From Pedobacter sp. HDW13 (lineage in GTDB: Bacteria > Bacteroidota > Bacteroidia > Sphingobacteriales > Sphingobacteriaceae), in NCBI RefSeq assembly GCF_011303555.1, contig NZ_CP049868.1, positions 4,712,001-4,776,000 on the forward strand: a stretch of 64,000 nucleotides of DNA. Reading direction: 5' to 3'. Shown here piece after piece: positions 10,941-18,780 of the stretch (within the stretch, counting starts at the first letter, position 1; each line of letters opens with the position of its first letter). The notes below the pieces were generated by a model. That model did not search any database, was not told the origin of the DNA, and saw nothing but the letters and a program-made list of their open reading frames with translations. Made by a program: the position numbers and the translations under genes.

Positions 10941-10967
10941 AAAAGAGGGGGCGAGCCCCCTCTTTTT
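10941..10967 (+). terminator. Rho-independent terminator after susCD-like pair
   Basis: AAAAGAGGGGG (10941-10951) pairs with CCCCCTCTTTT (10956-10966) around a CGAG loop and runs into T. This is a textbook hairpin about 45 bp past the SusD stop. The A-tract on the other side makes it symmetrical. Confidence 0.9.
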
Positions 10968-11059
10968 GAGTATAAATGCAAAACAATTAGCCCTTACAAA
11001 AACAATAGAAAAATGTCGGAAATTAACAGCCGGCAATAAGTTTGAAAAGTGAAAAAGTG

Positions 11060-13408
11060 ATGAGAAGTATAAAAAAAAATAAACAGATCAGTTGTTTATT
11101 ATTGATCTTGGCATTTGCACAATTGCCGGCATATGCGCAGCTAAGCGATGAAGCGGAAGCACAGCAGCTGCTTAAAACTGTTAGTGGCCGTATGCGCTTA
11201 AGCATTCAGCAATATTCGGGTACCAACCTGGTTAACGAAGAACAGTTTAAGCAAAAACAACTTCAACGTAATGGTGCAAACTGGCAATTGAAAGTACAAA
11301 CCGCAAAAGTAGCTGGTGAACCCGAAGCCATTGATGTAACTACAAGTTTTATTTTAGAAAAAGGAGTGGCAGCGTCAACGGCAGTATCAGCCTCATTTGA
11401 TTTTAGCAATTGGAGCCGCGACAACTATGTATTGGTGCCGGCCAGTATTTATAACGGCAATCGTTACCATGCTATCGGCAATGGGTACAATCCACCTTAC
11501 CCTGCAGAAATGTATTACAATCCCAATGTGCCTTTAACCATTTCCAATAATCCCAGATTGGCTATCGAAACTGGTAAGGCATCGCGCATTGAATTGCAAA
11601 GCACAAGCACGGCAACGCCGGCCATGTGTTTTTATTCGCCCAAGGTAAAAAAAGGATTTATTGTCCTTACCAGCCAGCAATCGACTTTCGGTAACAATGG
11701 GTTAAGCATTGCCGAAAATACAGCTCAGGATAGCTGTAACTTTAGCATTACGGCTCCTGCAATGCGTAAACTGGCAGCGGGTTTTGGCGATTACCATGCC
11801 AGTGGTGATAAAGCACCTGATTGGAAAAGTGGTGATGCACTTGCCCTTAGTTTCAGGGTTTATGTTTTTGCCGCCAATGGCATTCCCGATTTGCTTACTA
11901 AGTTTATGAAGGTGCGCAAGGCATTTACAGGTACTAACCACTCTCGCAATCAACTACCCATGAGCAAGGGACTTGAGTTAGCCAGAACCATTTGCGGCAA
12001 TAATTTTATTACCGTACCGGCAGGAAGTTATTATACACCAGAGAACGGAAACGATTTTCAATTGGGATGGGTGAGTGGTATGATCAATACCTACCCCATG
12101 CTGGCCATGAATAACGAAAAGGAACGTAACCGTGTTGCAGCTGAACTCGATTTTGTGATGAACAAATTGCAAGGCAAAAGCGGGTATTTTTATGGAGGGA
12201 TAACCGCAAAAGGGGAGATTCGTCCCGAAGAAATGAATGCCGCCTACCCTGAAATACAAGCCATGGTACGTAAAAATGGCGATGTACTGCTGTGGTTAAT
12301 GAAACATTTAATGTTGTTTAAAGCACAGGGGTATGGCAATATGATTAAACCTGAGTGGGAAGATGGAGCCCGTAAACTTGCAGCAGCATTTACCAATACC
12401 TGGAAAAAAGATGGCGAATTTGGACAGTTTATTGCCCCAGCAACAGGAAAAATAGCCATATACAACTCAACTGCGGGTGCCATTGTTCCGGCCGGGCTGG
12501 CTGTGGCTTCGGCTTATTTTAAACAACCAGAGTGGTTGGCGGTGGCTAAGGCTTCGGCCAGTTTTTATTATAATCGCGATGTGGTAAGCCAGGGCCTTAC
12601 CGGTGGTGCCTGTGGCGATATTTCGATGGATGCAGACAGTGAAACCGCTTTTGGCTTTATGGAATCGTTAATGGCACTCTACTATTACACGGGCGATAAA
12701 AGCTGGTTAAACAAGGCAGAAGTTCAGGCTGCACTTTGCGCTACATGGGCAATTTCTTACGATCAGGTTTTTCCGGTTAAAAGCCAGATCGGGCAATTAA
12801 AGTGCAACATGGCTGGGGCGGTTTGGGCCAGTATCCAGAACAAGCATGCCGCACCAGGCGTTTGCACCTCATCAGCCGATTATCTGTTTAAACTTTTCAG
12901 GGCAACAGGAAACAAACTGTATGCCGATTTAATAAGAGATATGCAGCACGCCTACGCAGAGGCAGTTAATGTACCACCTTACCACATCACCACCAATAAC
13001 TTGCCTGGTTCGAGTATGGAACGCATACAGCCAAGCGATGCTGAAGGAAAGGGGAGTATTGGCAATTTTATTAATACCCGCAATTCCTGGACTGAAACCA
13101 ACGGTATGCTTATGGCTTTGGAATTACCCGGTATTTATCTGCAAACCGATAAAAAGAAGCTCTACGTTTTCGATCATGTTTCAGCCCAGATAATAAAGCA
13201 AGATGCAAACGGAACAGTGCTTGAACTTAAAAATGAAACTATCCACGATGCCGAGGTTACCCTTTTTGCCGAAACCAGCGCTGCCGCAATAAAGCCACTG
13301 GGTTATAGCAATTTTATAAAATGGCCTAAAGCAAGCGTAAAAGCCGGAGAAACCATAAAAGTACAAATTGCAAAAAATGGAATGTTAAGTCCTTTGCGTT
13401 CCAGTTAA
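11060..13408 (+). CDS. Exported protein of unknown function, probably (alpha/alpha) toroid fold
   Basis: 782 residues from the ATG at 11060. A TTG 18 bp upstream also opens the frame, but the ATG gives the cleaner signal peptide (MRSIKKNKQ then a hydrophobic stretch to AYAQ). The first 300 residues look beta-rich. From about 310 to 680 there are repeated amphipathic helices with aromatic/glycine turns (GYFYGGITAKGEIRPEEMN, LTGGACGDISMDADSET, WTETNGMLMALELPG), the pattern seen in (alpha/alpha)6-toroid glycosidases and lyases. The C-terminus (about 690-782) is a small beta domain. I do not recognise a named family. Its place between SusCD and the sugar-catabolism operon suggests glycan processing in the periplasm; that is inference. 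Confidence 0.75.
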   Translation: MRSIKKNKQISCLLLILAFAQLPAYAQLSDEAEAQQLLKTVSGRMRLSIQQYSGTNLVNEEQFKQKQLQRNGANWQLKVQTAKVAGEPEAIDVTTSFILEKGVAASTAVSASFDFSNWSRDNYVLVPASIYNGNRYHAIGNGYNPPYPAEMYYNPNVPLTISNNPRLAIETGKASRIELQSTSTATPAMCFYSPKVKKGFIVLTSQQSTFGNNGLSIAENTAQDSCNFSITAPAMRKLAAGFGDYHASGDKAPDWKSGDALALSFRVYVFAANGIPDLLTKFMKVRKAFTGTNHSRNQLPMSKGLELARTICGNNFITVPAGSYYTPENGNDFQLGWVSGMINTYPMLAMNNEKERNRVAAELDFVMNKLQGKSGYFYGGITAKGEIRPEEMNAAYPEIQAMVRKNGDVLLWLMKHLMLFKAQGYGNMIKPEWEDGARKLAAAFTNTWKKDGEFGQFIAPATGKIAIYNSTAGAIVPAGLAVASAYFKQPEWLAVAKASASFYYNRDVVSQGLTGGACGDISMDADSETAFGFMESLMALYYYTGDKSWLNKAEVQAALCATWAISYDQVFPVKSQIGQLKCNMAGAVWASIQNKHAAPGVCTSSADYLFKLFRATGNKLYADLIRDMQHAYAEAVNVPPYHITTNNLPGSSMERIQPSDAEGKGSIGNFINTRNSWTETNGMLMALELPGIYLQTDKKKLYVFDHVSAQIIKQDANGTVLELKNETIHDAEVTLFAETSAAAIKPLGYSNFIKWPKASVKAGETIKVQIAKNGMLSPLRSS

Positions 13409-13455
13409 AATGGAGACTATACAAAAAGCATGGTTGAAGGGATTTAAAAATCAAG

Positions 13456-13477
13456 AAAGCATTGGTAATAGTCAAAA
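13456..13477 (+). promoter_or_regulatory. Candidate operator copy 2 (shared 22-bp motif)
   Basis: Reads AAAGCATTGGTAA then TAGTCAAAA, 66 bp before the aldo/keto reductase start. It matches the copies at 5803 and 20740 at most positions and would control the four-gene catabolic operon. Confidence 0.5.
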
Positions 13478-13543
13478 TTGTAATAGTTATTTGCTGCCAG
13501 AAAAAATATTTTTGTTCATAGAGGTAAAGTGTAAATTAGATAG

Positions 13544-14440
13544 ATGCAATCATCAAAATATTTGTCAAAGTGTGTTTTAGGTACCGCTGCCTTAGGTGGT
13601 ATCTGGGGGGCAATCGATAAAGAAGAATCGGTTAGTGCCATACTATTGGCACTTGAATATGGCATAGAAGCCCTTGATACTGCACCAGCATATGCCGATG
13701 CTGAAGAAATTGTAGGAACTGCCCTGAAAAAATGGAGAGGAAGAATGCCGCAAATCAACACTAAAGTTGGGCGCTTAAAATGTTATGCTACCGATGAGGG
13801 GATTTATGATTATACCCCGTTGGGAATGGAGAGAAGTGTACAGGAAAGTTTAACAACCTTGGGAGTAGAAGCCATTGATGTTTTGTTTTTGCACGATCCG
13901 GATGCCATTGCACAGGATACAGATATAGAGTTGGTTTTTAAGCAAATGCAAAAATTTAAACAAGCAGGTTATGCCAAAAAAATAGGCATTGGGGGTAATC
14001 TGCCCGATTGGTTTAAGCAATACGATTTTGCATCAATATTTGATGTGGTGATGGAATTTAATCGTTTGGATGCCTGTTGTAAGGATGCACTGATTACCAG
14101 TATACCCTATTATAAGGCCAATAATATTCAGTTCTATTCAGCCAGCCCATTGCACATGGGGTTGTTAGGCAATAAGTATCAGGAATTTGTTGATACTCTA
14201 CCCGTTTGGATGGATAAAAAAAGTATTGAAAAAGCCAAACAGATAAAAAAGATTGCCGATAAATATAAACTATCGTTGCCTAGCATGGCACACCGGTTTA
14301 TCCTCTCCATACCAGAAGACTTTAAAATGGTAATCGGCCCTGGTAATTCCGAACAATTGTTAAAAACCTTATTTGATATCCAGGGAGGAGCTTTACCAGA
14401 GCAGGTTTTTAAAGAAATAATGAATTCAGATACAATTTAA
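13544..14440 (+). CDS. Aldo/keto reductase, likely NAD(P)-dependent sugar dehydrogenase
   Basis: 298 residues covering a full AKR TIM barrel: LGTAALGGIWG at the first strand, GIEALDTAPAYADAEEIVGTAL (catalytic Asp/Tyr region), NTKVGRL (catalytic Lys position), DVLFLHDPD (catalytic His region), and a C-terminal VIGPGNSEQL cofactor-binding loop. There is no signal peptide, so it is cytoplasmic. The layout resembles the AKRs that oxidise L-fucose/D-arabinose-type aldoses to lactones, and the downstream genes (enolase superfamily, symporter, mutarotase) fit a non-phosphorylating deoxysugar route. The exact sugar cannot be read from sequence. It is the first gene of an operon with 10-11 bp gaps, and a candidate operator lies 66 bp upstream. 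Confidence 0.85.
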   Translation: MQSSKYLSKCVLGTAALGGIWGAIDKEESVSAILLALEYGIEALDTAPAYADAEEIVGTALKKWRGRMPQINTKVGRLKCYATDEGIYDYTPLGMERSVQESLTTLGVEAIDVLFLHDPDAIAQDTDIELVFKQMQKFKQAGYAKKIGIGGNLPDWFKQYDFASIFDVVMEFNRLDACCKDALITSIPYYKANNIQFYSASPLHMGLLGNKYQEFVDTLPVWMDKKSIEKAKQIKKIADKYKLSLPSMAHRFILSIPEDFKMVIGPGNSEQLLKTLFDIQGGALPEQVFKEIMNSDTI

Positions 14441-14450
14441 ACGAAATAAG

Positions 14451-15623
14451 ATGAACGCTATCGATAATGAAATATTCCATATTCACTCAGTTCAAGTTAG
14501 GCGGTTAGCACCTGTACAGGCTGTTACCCCGTTTCAGGATGCAACGATGGGGCCATTCGGTACATTTAGTTTATCGGTAATTACGCTTACAGATGAAGAC
14601 GGAAATATAGGCGAAGCACCGGTTTTTAGTGCGTATACCCATCTGCTAGAGGTGTGTATGTTGCCAATCTTATTTCACAGTCGCAATATTACATATAAAG
14701 AACTGTACCAAAAGCTCTATTGGTCTATTCGAAACGAGGGTTTTAGAGGCACAGCTGCGTCTATACTTGGAGAGATCGATTTAGCCTTGCATGATTTGGC
14801 TGCGCGGCGGAAAAGAAAGCCACTGCACCGTTATTTAAATGCCGATAGAGACGATGTATTGATGTATTGCAGCGGTGGGGGTACCAATTATTCGTATAAG
14901 GAACTCGAAAAAGAGATTGAATATTTCCTGCATTGCGGTACCGATTGCATCAAAATGAAAGTAGGGAAGAATTTCGGGACTGCCATGCAAGAGGATATTG
15001 CGCGGGTTAAGCATGTGCGTAAAATAATTGGCGATGATATTAAACTGGCAGTAGATGCCAATCAGATCTGGAATGTTGATCAGGCTTTGCAGTTTATTAA
15101 TGGGGTAGAATCAGAAAATATCGAATGGTTTGAAGAGCCTGTACATTCGGCTTCAATAACAGATATTGCCTTGTTATGCGAAAAATCGGCCATTCCTATT
15201 TCTTTTGGCGAATCGGAACGGAGCGCAAAAGTATTTCCTGCATTAAAGAATGCTGGTGTGCAACATTTGCAACCCACTCCATATTACCTGAGCAGTATTG
15301 GAGAGTGGATGGAGGTACGCGATTTAGCCATAGAAGCAAATCTCGATTTTTCATCAGGAAGTTATTCTTTATTTACTGCTGCTATTTTAGCTGCTGCCCC
15401 CGATCATTTCAGGGTTGAATACCTATACACGTTAATGCAAGGGCTTGAAACATATTTTTCAGTGTGCCCTCAGTTAGTAAAAGGAAGATTTGTTTTGCCT
15501 AACATTGAAGGATTGCCAGTTAGAATTGACTGGGATTACTGGAACCGCAAAGGTAAAATAGATTTTGATAAAACCTGGACGGCAGAAAAATCAAATTCCT
15601 ACAGTCCCATCGTTCTACTTTAA
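14451..15623 (+). CDS. Mandelate racemase/enolase-superfamily protein with altered active site
   Basis: 390 residues with the capping domain (about 10-130) and the barrel. The three metal ligands are visible: D202 (LAVDANQ), E228 (WFEEP) and E254 (SFGESERS). The K168-M-K170 motif of this superfamily is present. The His-Asp dyad normally found in the mandelate-racemase group is not: where Q-P-D is expected the protein has QPT (T276), and the later SSH-type position reads SSGS. Dehydration of an aldonate to a 2-keto-3-deoxy acid is the usual role beside an AKR and a sugar symporter, but the missing dyad makes the reaction uncertain; epimerisation or another lysine-only chemistry is possible. 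Cytoplasmic, second gene of the operon. Confidence 0.85.
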   Translation: MNAIDNEIFHIHSVQVRRLAPVQAVTPFQDATMGPFGTFSLSVITLTDEDGNIGEAPVFSAYTHLLEVCMLPILFHSRNITYKELYQKLYWSIRNEGFRGTAASILGEIDLALHDLAARRKRKPLHRYLNADRDDVLMYCSGGGTNYSYKELEKEIEYFLHCGTDCIKMKVGKNFGTAMQEDIARVKHVRKIIGDDIKLAVDANQIWNVDQALQFINGVESENIEWFEEPVHSASITDIALLCEKSAIPISFGESERSAKVFPALKNAGVQHLQPTPYYLSSIGEWMEVRDLAIEANLDFSSGSYSLFTAAILAAAPDHFRVEYLYTLMQGLETYFSVCPQLVKGRFVLPNIEGLPVRIDWDYWNRKGKIDFDKTWTAEKSNSYSPIVLL

Positions 15624-15634
15624 ATCGCAGGTAT

Positions 15635-17194
15635 ATGGATGTTTCATTAGCCCTTATCGATTATGTTGTGCTGCTTGGATACCTCATTATACTCCTTTTT
15701 GTGGCCTTTTATCTAGGGCAGAAAAAGAAGAATGCCGCCGATATTTTTTTAGGCGGAAGAAGTCTTACCTGGTGGCAAATCGGCTTTTCTTTATTCAGTG
15801 CCAATGCAGGCCCAATGATGTTAATCGGCTTTGCCAGTATCGGCTTTACCAAAGGGGTTGTGGGTAGTAATTTCGAGTGGCTAGCCTGGATTTTCCTTTT
15901 GCTCCTGGCTATGGTTTTTGTACCCCACTATCTCACTACCAAAGTAAGCACCATGCCACAGTTCCTGATGGTGAGATATGGAAAACGGTCTTATAACTTT
16001 CTAACCATTTACAGCCTCGTATCCATTATGGTGGTTTGGTTAGGAAGTGGTTTGTATGCAGGCGGCTTGTTAATTTCGCAGATATTTAACTGGCCCCTAT
16101 TTAAAGCAATGGTATTGGTAGCCATTATTGCCACTAGTTTTACCACTTTGGGCGGACTTAAGGCAGTGGTGCGAACTGGCGTTTTTCAGTCAATCATTAT
16201 CATCCTGTCTTCCATCGTACTTACTGTATTGGCACTCAATAAAATTGGCGGAATATCAAAACTGTTAAGTGGAGCCCCATCCTCATACTGGCATTTATTT
16301 CAACCTGCTAAAGATCCCGAATATTCGTGGGTGGCCATTATTTTGGGCTATCCTGTTGTGGCTATTTATTATTGGTGTACTGATCAAACTATTGTTCAGA
16401 AAGTTCTGGCTGCAAAAGATATCAAAGAAGGCCAGTACGGTGCTGTTTTTATTTCGGCGCTTAAAATCATTATGCCCTTCATCTTTATATTTCCCGGCAT
16501 AATGTGTTTTGTTTTATATAAAGATATCGCCAAACCCGATAACGCTTATATTACCCTGGTTAAGCAGCTCATGCCACCGGGTTTAATGGGTTTATGTATT
16601 GCAGCGTTAATTGCGGCTTTAATTGATACCATTTCTTCGGGTTTAAATTCGTTCAGTACTGTTTTTACTTTGGATGTGGTTAACCAGTATAAAAAGCTTA
16701 ATGAAAAACAAAACCGGTTGGTTGGTCGCGTGGTAACGGTTCTGGCAGCGGTTTTGGCTTTGCTTATTGCCACATTATATTCCTATTCGGGTAAAGGCTT
16801 TTTTGATTTAAGTCAGGGTTTGGTATCTATTCTGGCACCACCGCTTTCAGTTGTTTTCTTAATGGGCGTTCTATGGAAAAAAGCCAACAATAAAGCAGCC
16901 GAAACTGTATTGTACGGAGGTGGTTTCCTTTGTGTTGTATTGGGGCTTTGTCATATCCTCAATTATCCATACAAAGGTTATTGGCCGCATTTTTTACTAT
17001 TGTCTTTCTATATCTTTTTAGCCTTATCGGTTATCATGGTACTGGTTTCGGTTTTTACCAAAAACACCCATGAGCACCCGCTATTATCTATTGCCGAAAC
17101 CAACAAACAGTTTAAATATAAATCAACGAGGGTTTGGCTCTTATGGGCTATACTTGCGGTTGTAATGGCAGGTATTTATATTATCTTTAATTAA
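15635..17194 (+). CDS. Sodium/solute symporter (SSS, SLC5 family)
   Basis: 519 residues with about 13-14 hydrophobic segments and no cleaved signal. Family marks include the N-terminal VAFYLGQKKKNAADIFLGGRSLTWW block (first helix and following loop), SLFSANAGPMMLIGFAS in the unwound second helix, and IAALIAALIDTISSGLNSFSTVFTLDVV near helix 9, where SGLT-type carriers bind sodium. It would import the monosaccharide released by the periplasmic enzymes, driven by the sodium gradient. It is third in the operon (11-bp gap on each side), which makes the sugar oxidised by the AKR its most likely cargo. Confidence 0.92.
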   Translation: MDVSLALIDYVVLLGYLIILLFVAFYLGQKKKNAADIFLGGRSLTWWQIGFSLFSANAGPMMLIGFASIGFTKGVVGSNFEWLAWIFLLLLAMVFVPHYLTTKVSTMPQFLMVRYGKRSYNFLTIYSLVSIMVVWLGSGLYAGGLLISQIFNWPLFKAMVLVAIIATSFTTLGGLKAVVRTGVFQSIIIILSSIVLTVLALNKIGGISKLLSGAPSSYWHLFQPAKDPEYSWVAIILGYPVVAIYYWCTDQTIVQKVLAAKDIKEGQYGAVFISALKIIMPFIFIFPGIMCFVLYKDIAKPDNAYITLVKQLMPPGLMGLCIAALIAALIDTISSGLNSFSTVFTLDVVNQYKKLNEKQNRLVGRVVTVLAAVLALLIATLYSYSGKGFFDLSQGLVSILAPPLSVVFLMGVLWKKANNKAAETVLYGGGFLCVVLGLCHILNYPYKGYWPHFLLLSFYIFLALSVIMVLVSVFTKNTHEHPLLSIAETNKQFKYKSTRVWLLWAILAVVMAGIYIIFN

Positions 17195-17204
17195 AAACTA
17201 TTTT

Positions 17205-17684
17205 ATGGCCGAACAATTTCCAAACCAACTAATTTCGAGTAATACAAGTGTTTTAACTGCTAACTTTCGCCGCATTTTATTTGCAGCCTTTTTGCTTTGT
17301 TTTTCTATGTTGGGATGCCAAAAAACGCCCGATAAAACAAAAGACAAAGAACTGGTTTTTGTAGTAAACCTGGTTGATGATGAAAAAAAGGTTAAGGAAT
17401 ACCTGGATTACCATAAAAAAATCTGGCCAGAAGTTGAAGCCGGTTTTAAAAAGGCGGGATATAAGAAAATTACGCTTTACCGCTTTAATAAAACGATAGT
17501 GATGATGATTACCGTACCCGAAAATGCCGATTTAAACCATATGGGGCAGGTGGCAGAATCGTACAGCGAAAAATGTAAAGCCTGGAACCAGCTGATGAGT
17601 AAGTACCAGGTAGGAGTTGCGGGGGTAGCCCCTGGACAAAAATGGGCCCAAACTGAAGAGATCTATTCTTTTATTAATCCGTAA
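17205..17684 (+). CDS. L-rhamnose mutarotase-like lipoprotein
   Basis: 159 residues. The C-terminal 105 residues match the RhaM/DUF718 mutarotase family: YHKKIWPEVEAGFKKAGYKKITLYRF carries the conserved His, Trp-Pro-Glu and Tyr, followed by short beta-strands and a terminal WAQTEEIYSF. Such enzymes interconvert the alpha and beta forms of deoxyhexoses such as L-rhamnose or L-fucose. Unlike the usual cytoplasmic 105-residue form, this one has an N-terminal extension with a hydrophobic stretch and a lipobox-like MLGC (cysteine at about residue 38). It is therefore probably a periplasmic or membrane-anchored lipoprotein. It is last in the operon and overlaps a convergent hairpin. Confidence 0.85.
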   Translation: MAEQFPNQLISSNTSVLTANFRRILFAAFLLCFSMLGCQKTPDKTKDKELVFVVNLVDDEKKVKEYLDYHKKIWPEVEAGFKKAGYKKITLYRFNKTIVMMITVPENADLNHMGQVAESYSEKCKAWNQLMSKYQVGVAGVAPGQKWAQTEEIYSFINP

Positions 17685-17701
17685 TACAGTTTACGGATTA
17701 A
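17674..17701. terminator. Convergent-gene hairpin
   Basis: An 11-bp perfect inverted repeat (TTAATCCGTAA at 17674-17684, TTACGGATTAA at 17691-17701) around a 6-nt loop. It overlaps the mutarotase stop codon and sits 5 bp from the end of the oppositely oriented AraC gene. It has no long T-tract, so it may serve both strands weakly. Confidence 0.55.
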
Positions 17702-17705
17702 TCAT

Positions 17706-18566
17706 TTAATCTGCATACTCTTTTACAAACGACCTTGGCGACTGACCTTTAATTTCTTTGAAGTGTTTATTAAAGTTCGATAGGTTATTGTGCCCGCTGC
17801 TATAACAGGCTTCGCTCACATTACAGGTGCCTTCAATTAGCAGTTTGGCGGCAAACCCAATCCGTACCTCTTTAATAAAATCAAGCAGGGTCCGGTTGGT
17901 TTTAGCTTTAAAGAACCGGCAAAAGGCAGCAGGGTTCATATTTACTAAGCCCGCTACATGCGAAAGTGAAATCGTTTCTTTGAAATTTTTGAAAATGTAA
18001 TCGTAAATCAGGTTGATTTTATCGGCATCGGCAGAGTTATCAACGATATTAAAACCGGGTGTAGCCAAAATAGAATACTCGCCCGATTGCGCCAGTACAT
18101 CGAGTAAGTGCAACATTAACGAAGCCCTGTGCAGGCCTTTGCTTACCAGCATTTCCTGTAATAAGCTTTTCGCCGTTTCTAAAGTATTGCCAGTAAAACG
18201 AATTCCTTTAGAAGCATTGTGGAATAACTCCTTTAAATGACGGGCTTCGGGTTTATCAAGTAAATCTTTACCCAAAAAATCAGGGAAAAAATGAACTACA
18301 GTAACACGGGGTTGCTGGTAGCTGTTTACGCTTCCATAATATTGCCAGCAATGTGGCAAATAACCGCCCATTAATATCAAATCAGATCCTTTAAAATCTC
18401 CGGTATGGTCACCAATAAATCGTTTGCCTTCGCAGTTCTCAATCAATGCAATTTCAAAGTTGAGGTGACACTTCATATGCGTGTACTTGATCAACTCAAG
18501 TGGCTCAGTGCGGATGGTAAATGATTGGTTAGGTGGAAAGTTAAAGTTCTCGTATCTGTATTCCAT
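17706..18566 (-). CDS. AraC-family transcriptional regulator
   Basis: 286 residues. The N-terminal half is a cupin-like sensor (HLNFEIALIE, GSDLILMGGYLPHCW, typical of the fold). The C-terminal 100 residues hold the two helix-turn-helix motifs of AraC proteins: SLSHVAGLVNMNPAAFCRFFKAKTNRTLLDF and the signature VSEACYSSGHNNLSNFNKHFKEIKGQSPRSF. It is divergent from the GH97 gene; the 214-bp AT-rich spacer contains a 15-bp palindrome (ATTATTT-G-AAATAAT, 18703-18717). Being the only local regulator inside the carbohydrate locus, it is the best candidate to bind the four-copy motif, whose half-sites 10-11 bp apart suit two HTHs on one DNA face. The inducer is probably a sugar (inference). Confidence 0.92.
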   Translation of the reverse strand: MEYRYENFNFPPNQSFTIRTEPLELIKYTHMKCHLNFEIALIENCEGKRFIGDHTGDFKGSDLILMGGYLPHCWQYYGSVNSYQQPRVTVVHFFPDFLGKDLLDKPEARHLKELFHNASKGIRFTGNTLETAKSLLQEMLVSKGLHRASLMLHLLDVLAQSGEYSILATPGFNIVDNSADADKINLIYDYIFKNFKETISLSHVAGLVNMNPAAFCRFFKAKTNRTLLDFIKEVRIGFAAKLLIEGTCNVSEACYSSGHNNLSNFNKHFKEIKGQSPRSFVKEYAD

Positions 18567-18780
18567 AAAATTGTATTTCTACTGTATAAATATCCTGTTT
18601 TTAGCTGAAATGTGCAAGTATATTTGGAATTAAGTTGCTGATTTTTGAAAATTTTATTTGATATTTTGTATGTTTTCAACTTTATGTACGTATTATTTTA
18701 AAATTATTTGAAATAATATTTTGTTTGATATCTATTTTTTTAGTGTATATAAATTGTTGTTTTATTAGTGAAAATAATCC

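Noticed and set aside
11042..11059. TTG-initiated extension of the unknown exported protein
   Set aside because: The ATG at 11060 gives a normal signal peptide, while the extension adds only charged residues.
18569..18660. Reverse-oriented fifth copy of the 22-bp motif (ATTTGATATTTTGTATGTTTT near 18656-18676)
   Set aside because: It needs a one-base gap and sits in very AT-rich DNA, so the match is too weak to list.
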